A stretch of DNA of 9,565 nt from Planctomycetota bacterium. GTDB lineage: Bacteria > Planctomycetota > UBA11346. Of the stretch, positions 4,892-9,565 are shown piece by piece. How positions within the stretch are numbered: the stretch's first letter is position 1; every line of letters starts with the position of its first letter. The notes below the pieces were generated by a model. It worked only from the letters and a program-made list of their open reading frames with translations, was not told the DNA's origin and searched no databases. The DNA lies in contig JACDEN010000068.1 of assembly GCA_013816415.1 (NCBI GenBank), positions 1-9,565 of the forward strand. The letters run 5' to 3'. The position numbers and the translations under genes are program-made.

Positions 4892-7698
4892 GCCAGGTAT
4901 CAGCAATCAACACGGGCGCAGCGCGGACCGGCGCTTCTGCGATCCACGTCGGCGGCATCATGGCGGTGTGGCGCCGGCAGCTGCACAGCCTGCTCGGCAA
5001 TCCGCTCGGCTACGTGTTCATCCTCGCCTTCGTCCTCGCCAGCGCGGCCACCGTGTTCATCTTCCAGGGCAAGGAATTCTTCGCGCGCAACATCTCGGAT
5101 CTCGGTCCCTTGTACCAGACCATGCCGTGGTTCCTCGCGGTGCTGCTGCCGGCGTTGGCGATGGGCTCGTGGGCCTCAGAGCGCGAGCAGGGGACCGAGG
5201 AGCTGCTGCTGACCCTGCCGCTGTCGATCCTCGACGCGGTGCTCGGCAAGTTTTTCGCGGTGGCGACCTATTTCACCATCGCGCTCGCGCTGTGCGCGCT
5301 CTCGACGGTGTCGGCGCTGGCGTGGCTCGGGAACCCCGACGTCGGCCTGATGTTCGCGAACTTCATCGGCTGGTGGCTCGCCGGACTGGCCTTCGTTTCG
5401 CTCGGCGTGCTCGCCAGCGTCATCGTCGGCATCCCGGCGATCGCCTTCGTGGTCGGCATCGTGTTCTGCGGCCTGATCATGTGGGGCGCCTACAACTCGG
5501 AATGGTTCGACGCGTTCAACCGCGGGGTGGTTCCGATCGGCAACGTGGTGATCGCCCTGGCGGTGATCGCCGGCGCGATCGGCGCCGCGGTGCTGATGCT
5601 CGCCAGCCGCCGGTGGCGTCCGAACAGCGCCGGGATGGTGTGGGCGCAGGTGCTCAGCCTGGCGTTCGGACTGCTGCTCGCGGTGAACATCTCGCGACTG
5701 ACCGCGCTGTACGGCATCGACAAGGATCTCAGCGTCGAGGGCCTGTCGTCGCTCAGCCCGGCCAGCCGCGAGATGCTCAAGAGCATCGCCGAGCCGGTGA
5801 CCATCACCGCCTTCATCAGCAAGGAGCTGCCGGCCGAGATGCAGCTCAAGAAGAAGGAGGTCGAGGACAAGCTGAAGGCGGTGCAGCGCGCGAGCACCAA
5901 GGTCGAGCTCAGGATCCGGCGCCCGAGCGACGCCTATGACGAGGACGGCGCCGCGGCCAGCCGCGAATTCAGCCTCAAGGCCCGCAAGGTGATGAGCGAC
6001 GAGGTCACCGGACGCGAGATGAAGGAGGTGTATCTCGGCGCCGCGATCACCTGCGCCGGCAACACCCAGGTCATCGAGTACTTCGATCCCGGCCTGTCGG
6101 TCGAATACGAGCTGGTGCGCGCCGTGCGCTCGGTCGCTGGCACCAAGAAGCGCGTGCTCGGCATCGCCAAGACCGATCTCGACATCCTCGGCGGCTTCGA
6201 CTACCAGACCTACGGCACGACTCCGGAGTGGGAGATCGTCAAGGAATGGCGCAAGCAGTACGACGTGCGCTCGGTGCTGCTCGACAGCCCGGTCGCCGAC
6301 GACGTCGAGGTGCTGGTGGTGCCGCAGCCGTCGACCCTGACCCAGCCGCAGATCGAACGCCTGCACGATTACGTGTGGAACGGCCGCGCGGCACTGCTGC
6401 TCGAGGATCCGCTCCCCGCCTTCGAATCGAAGCAGGAGCTGATTCCCGGCAAGCCGAAGAAGAGCGCGAATCCCTACGGCCAGCCCGACGAGAACGCTCC
6501 CAAGAAGGGCGACATCAAGCCGCTGTGGAAGGCGCTCGGCCTGGACTTCGACGAGAGCCGCATCCTCTGGTCGGACTACAATCCCAGCCACATGTACCGC
6601 GGCCTGACGCCGCCGCCGTTCATATGGGTCAACGCCGAGCATACGCGCTCGGCCAGCGGCGCCGCCTCGGGCATCACCTCGCTGCTGATGCCGTTCTCAG
6701 GCGTGATCGGCGAAGCGAAGGACAAGTCGCCGCTGCTCACCATCACGCCGCTGGTGTGGGCGACCGCCGGCTATCCGTGGGGAACGGTGATGCTCGACGA
6801 CCTGATGCAGACCGATCCGATGGGCCGCAGCGGCCTCAAGGACATGTCGCAGTTCCGGCGCCGTGAGCAGGGGAAGGCCGAGAATCCCCCGGTGCTCGCC
6901 GTCGAGGTCGGCGGCACCATGCCCAGCGCCTATCCTGAAGTCGATCCGACGATGAAGCCGGCCGCGCCAAAGGAAGGCGACGCGGCCAAGAAGGACGGCG
7001 ACGCCGCTCCTCCGGCCCCGACGGTGAGCGAGAAACGGACCGGGGTCCCGAGCGCCAAGCCGGTGCACGTCATCCTGATCGCCGACACCGATTTCGCGAA
7101 CGACCAGTTCTACCAGTTCTACCGCAACACCGGCGGCCAGCTGTCCGACGACCAGTACCGCGCGCTGCTCGACCTGCGCAATGTGCAGTTCGTCGCCAAC
7201 GCCGTCGACCAGCTGTTCAACGACAAGGCCTACCTCGAACTGCGCACGCGCCGTCCGGCGCCGCGGCCCCTCGAGCGCCTCGAGAACGTCTACCGCGTGA
7301 CCCAGGACAAGGTGCGCACGCTCACCGACCAGGCGGAAACCGCCGCCGAGAACGAGATCGAGCGCGCGCAGTCGGACTTCCGGCGCGAGATCTCGAACAT
7401 CTCCGCGAAGGAGGACCTCGACGAGGCCGCCAAGGCCAACGCCACCGCCCAGGCCCAGAAGCAGGGCCAGCGCCGCGTCGAGCTCGAGATCAACGCCATC
7501 AACGACCGCAAGGAGGAGGCCCGGCGCAAGGCCAAGGCCGAGCAGCGCAACGAGGTCGAGAAGGCGCAGGACCACGTGAAGTGGCTGGCCACCGGTATTC
7601 CGGCGGTCTTCCTGGCGATCCTCGTGCTCGTGGTCTTCTTCAAGCGCCTGGCCAGCGAGCGCGCGCATGTGCCCGCCGCGCGCAAGCGCGCCGCCTAA
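4888..7698 (+). CDS. GldF-GldG fusion: ABC-2 permease plus extracytoplasmic auxiliary domain
   Basis: This 936-residue protein joins two subunits that are separate in Bacteroidota gliding systems. Residues 1-245 are an ABC-2 permease of about six membrane segments (roughly 39-60, 81-94, 119-147, 158-180, 181-200, 219-238), with the family motif SEREQGTEELLLTLP at 97-111. A seventh segment (252-272) matches the N-terminal anchor of GldG. Residues about 280-780 are the GldG-type auxiliary region: LSSLSPASREMLKSIAEPVTITAFIS at 286-311, then VEVLVVPQPSTLTQPQIERLHDYVWNGRAALLLEDP at 473-508. A Pro/Lys/Ala-rich insert (688-712) interrupts it. A charged predicted coiled coil (about 793-897) leads to a last membrane segment (899-918) and a basic tail, placing the large domain outside the cytoplasm. 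The start overlaps the ATPase stop and has AAAGGAG at 4874-4880. Substrate is unknown; export of a polymer or envelope component is inferred from the family. Confidence 0.9.
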   Translation: MSQVSAINTGAARTGASAIHVGGIMAVWRRQLHSLLGNPLGYVFILAFVLASAATVFIFQGKEFFARNISDLGPLYQTMPWFLAVLLPALAMGSWASEREQGTEELLLTLPLSILDAVLGKFFAVATYFTIALALCALSTVSALAWLGNPDVGLMFANFIGWWLAGLAFVSLGVLASVIVGIPAIAFVVGIVFCGLIMWGAYNSEWFDAFNRGVVPIGNVVIALAVIAGAIGAAVLMLASRRWRPNSAGMVWAQVLSLAFGLLLAVNISRLTALYGIDKDLSVEGLSSLSPASREMLKSIAEPVTITAFISKELPAEMQLKKKEVEDKLKAVQRASTKVELRIRRPSDAYDEDGAAASREFSLKARKVMSDEVTGREMKEVYLGAAITCAGNTQVIEYFDPGLSVEYELVRAVRSVAGTKKRVLGIAKTDLDILGGFDYQTYGTTPEWEIVKEWRKQYDVRSVLLDSPVADDVEVLVVPQPSTLTQPQIERLHDYVWNGRAALLLEDPLPAFESKQELIPGKPKKSANPYGQPDENAPKKGDIKPLWKALGLDFDESRILWSDYNPSHMYRGLTPPPFIWVNAEHTRSASGAASGITSLLMPFSGVIGEAKDKSPLLTITPLVWATAGYPWGTVMLDDLMQTDPMGRSGLKDMSQFRRREQGKAENPPVLAVEVGGTMPSAYPEVDPTMKPAAPKEGDAAKKDGDAAPPAPTVSEKRTGVPSAKPVHVILIADTDFANDQFYQFYRNTGGQLSDDQYRALLDLRNVQFVANAVDQLFNDKAYLELRTRRPAPRPLERLENVYRVTQDKVRTLTDQAETAAENEIERAQSDFRREISNISAKEDLDEAAKANATAQAQKQGQRRVELEINAINDRKEEARRKAKAEQRNEVEKAQDHVKWLATGIPAVFLAILVLVVFFKRLASERAHVPAARKRAA

Positions 7699-7719
7699 TC
7701 GACCGACGACAGGAACACC

Positions 7720-9510
7720 ATGAACAAACTGCCCATCGTCCTCGGCACGCTCGCCGGCCTCACGCTCATCCCCGCCTGGGTGATGCCGGCCATCCACCAC
7801 ACACCGGCGCACGTCCTCCAGGACAGCAAGCCGGTCTTCGGCGGCAAGGTGATCCCCGAGCAGATCTCGAGCCTGCGCGTGGTCGACTGGGACGAGGCCA
7901 TGAGCACGCCGAAGATGCTCGAGGTCAAGCGCTCGGGAACGACCTGGTCGATCCTCAGCCACTTCGACTTCCCCGCCGACGCCAATCCCAAGGTCATGGA
8001 GGCGTGCACGGGATTCCTCGGGGTGCGGCTCGGACGTCTGGTCACCAAGGATCCGAAGCGCTTCGAGGAACTCGGGCTGGTCGATCCGCTCGATAAGGAC
8101 CTGACTATCAAGAAGGGCCGCGGCAAGCGCATCACCATGACCGACACCACCGGCAAGGTGGTCGCGGACTTGGTGGTGGGAAACCGCAGCCCGGGCAGCG
8201 AAGGCGCGTACTTCATGCGCGAGATCAGTTCGACCGAGGTCTATACCGCCAAGGTGACGCCGAGCGATCTCAGCACCAAGTTCGTCGATTATGTCGAGGC
8301 CGATCCGATCAAGATCAAGCCCGAGGACATCCGCGAACTGACTATTGCCGACTACTCGGTGAACGAGGAGCAGGGCCGCATCGACATGCGTGCCGAGACC
8401 AAGCTCGCGCGCCAGGGCGCGGGCGGCGATTGGAGCACCCCGACGCCCCCCGCCGACAAGCGCGTGGCGCAGAGCGCGGTTTCGTCGATCGTCTCCGGCC
8501 TGACCTCGATGAAGCTCGCGGGCGTGCGTCCGTTCGAGCCGCAGTGGCTGGAACGCCGCGGGTTCTTCCTGCTGCCGCCGAACGCTATCGATCCCCGGCT
8601 CGACAAGGATTCGCCGCACGTCGCGGTATCCGACGGCAGCAAGCGGACGGTGATCGGAAACGAGGGCCGCCTCGACATCACCACCAAGGATGGACTGCAC
8701 TACAACCTGATGTTCGGCGAGGTCGCGCTGGACGACGAGGCCGACACCGCGGCCGACAAGGCGGTCAAGGGCGACGCAGCCAAGACCGACGACAAGAAGG
8801 AGGGCGACAAGGACAAGGACGGCAACAAGGATGGCAAGAAGGACGGCAAACCCGCCGGCCACAACCGCTACATGGTGCTGTTCGTCAGCTACGAGCCGTC
8901 CGCCGACGAGGATGCGAAGAAGCCGCCGGAGGAGAAGAAGGACGATGCCACCGGCGAGAAGAAGCCGGAGCCGAAGAAGCTCTCAGGCAAGGATCGCGCG
9001 CAGAAGGCGCAGGAGCGCTACATCAAGTATTTCTACGTGATCAGCGACGACTCCTTCAAGTCGCTGCGTCCCGCCCTCGACAAGCTCTTCGAAGCCAAAC
9101 CGCCCGAGCCGATGGCTGGCTCGAGTGGCAAGACGAATAGCGCGTGGCTCGCCGACAACGCCAAGCGTCCTGAGGTGAAGACCACGGCGAGCGGTCTGCA
9201 ATACGAGGTGATCAGCAGTGCGCCCGAAGGGGCCAAGAAGGCCGAGCTCAGCGATCATGTGCTGGTGAACTACAAAGGCATGTTCGTCGACGGGAACATC
9301 TTCGACCAGTCGGGCGATGGCCCCACGTCGTTCGGCGTGACCGAGGTGATCAAGGGCTGGACCGAGGCGCTCGCCATGATGCGCGAAGGCGATCACTGGA
9401 AGCTCTCCATCAAGCCGGAGCTCGGCTACGGCGAGGCCGGGCAGCTGCCGAAGATCCCGCAGAACGCGATCCTGATCTTCGACGTCGAGCTGGTGAAGAT
9501 AGCGAAGTAG
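7720..9510 (+). CDS. Membrane-anchored DUF4340-like protein fused to an FKBP peptidyl-prolyl isomerase
   Basis: This 596-residue protein has an N-terminal hydrophobic anchor or uncleaved signal (about 5-24), so most of it should lie outside the cytoplasm. Residues about 40-215 resemble DUF4340, the usual partner of GldF/GldG-type transporters: ISSLRVVDWDE at 49-59, then RFEELGLVDP at 114-123, VADLVVGNRSPGSEGAYFMREISSTEVYTA at 148-177. Two Lys/Asp-rich low-complexity stretches (338-378 and 392-424) follow a less conserved region. Residues about 485-596 form a complete Mip/FkpA-type FKBP domain starting at TTASGLQYEVI. The FKBP12 active-site residues have counterparts: Tyr518, Phe528-Asp529, Val543-Ile544, Trp547, Tyr570 and Phe587. 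Such domains isomerise X-Pro bonds and assist folding. Start at 7720: AGGA at 7711-7714, 21 nt after the previous stop, hence third gene of the operon. The foldase may act on the transporter's own outer domain or cargo; this is inference. Confidence 0.88.
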   Translation: MNKLPIVLGTLAGLTLIPAWVMPAIHHTPAHVLQDSKPVFGGKVIPEQISSLRVVDWDEAMSTPKMLEVKRSGTTWSILSHFDFPADANPKVMEACTGFLGVRLGRLVTKDPKRFEELGLVDPLDKDLTIKKGRGKRITMTDTTGKVVADLVVGNRSPGSEGAYFMREISSTEVYTAKVTPSDLSTKFVDYVEADPIKIKPEDIRELTIADYSVNEEQGRIDMRAETKLARQGAGGDWSTPTPPADKRVAQSAVSSIVSGLTSMKLAGVRPFEPQWLERRGFFLLPPNAIDPRLDKDSPHVAVSDGSKRTVIGNEGRLDITTKDGLHYNLMFGEVALDDEADTAADKAVKGDAAKTDDKKEGDKDKDGNKDGKKDGKPAGHNRYMVLFVSYEPSADEDAKKPPEEKKDDATGEKKPEPKKLSGKDRAQKAQERYIKYFYVISDDSFKSLRPALDKLFEAKPPEPMAGSSGKTNSAWLADNAKRPEVKTTASGLQYEVISSAPEGAKKAELSDHVLVNYKGMFVDGNIFDQSGDGPTSFGVTEVIKGWTEALAMMREGDHWKLSIKPELGYGEAGQLPKIPQNAILIFDVELVKIAK

Positions 9511-9524
9511 CGGAGTGTCTGCTC

Positions 9525-9554
9525 AGGGGCTTCGCCCCTACGGCCCTGCGGGCC
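9525..9554. repeat. Pair of GC hairpins with 3-nt loops after the ABC operon
   Basis: AGGGGC-ttc-GCCCCT at 9525-9539 is followed by GGCCC-tgc-GGGCC at 9542-9554, and a further CCCCCGGGC begins at 9557 and runs off the window. The first stem starts 15 bases after the operon's stop codon and could terminate transcription, although there is no T-tract. The loop triplets TTC and TGC and the word GGGCTTCGCCC match the hairpin chain at 23-158, so both are probably members of one extragenic palindrome family. Confidence 0.7.
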
Positions 9555-9565
9555 TACCCCCGGGC

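Noticed and set aside
3377..4906. 509-codon minus-strand frame covering the divergent intergenic region
   Set aside because: It runs antisense to the ABC ATPase and through the heptamer repeats and the SecB-like gene in a wrong frame.
6697..8862. 721-codon minus-strand frame opposite the GldFG and DUF4340 genes
   Set aside because: It spans the junction of two well supported plus-strand genes, has no motif, and its composition is that of an antisense shadow.
23..9554. Terminal inverted repeats of a mobile element spanning the window
   Set aside because: The edge hairpins share short words but are not inverted copies of each other, and the interior has no transposase or integrase.

Overview
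This is a GC-rich bacterial window of chromosomal character, with seven protein-coding genes and several intergenic blocks of short repeats. It holds no rRNA, tRNA, CRISPR array, transposase, phage gene or plasmid replication gene that I can recognise. The gliding-type ABC transporter with a fused permease/auxiliary subunit, the very high third-position GC and the heptamer repeats would fit a Planctomycetota/Verrucomicrobiota-like or another GC-rich, environmental Gram-negative lineage. That placement is inference with low confidence, because no phylogenetic marker gene is present.

Layout. Positions 1-398 contain no gene. They hold a chain of short hairpins (23-158) followed by three arrays of 7-bp repeats (205-274, 313-354, 360-394). 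Four genes then lie on the minus strand. Read in their own direction they are a small SecB-like protein of unknown role (3858-3448), a double-domain SagB/ThcOx-type flavin oxidoreductase with a GTG start (3380-1773), a stand-alone receiver-domain response regulator (1630-1226) and an exodeoxyribonuclease III family nuclease (1163-399). A 265-bp divergent intergenic region (3859-4123) carries a second set of 7-bp repeats arranged as a large imperfect inverted repeat. From there a compact plus-strand operon runs to 9510: an ABC ATPase of the GldA type, a 936-residue GldF-GldG fusion (start overlaps the ATPase stop as ATGA), and 21 nt further a membrane-anchored DUF4340-like protein fused to a complete FKBP peptidyl-prolyl isomerase domain. 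The window ends in another pair of short GC hairpins.

How the parts work together. The three plus-strand genes very probably form one ABC-2-type export or envelope machine: ATPase, membrane channel plus large extracytoplasmic auxiliary domain, and an anchored extracytoplasmic partner with a foldase domain. The minus-strand genes share orientation and short gaps but no obvious common pathway. The most unusual items are (i) two families of 7-bp repeats placed as facing arrays at two intergenic loci, (ii) a tandem nitroreductase whose two halves each keep a different half of the family's hallmark motifs, and (iii) the DUF4340-FKBP fusion. Both window edges fall in hairpin-rich sequence, so they may be assembly breakpoints.
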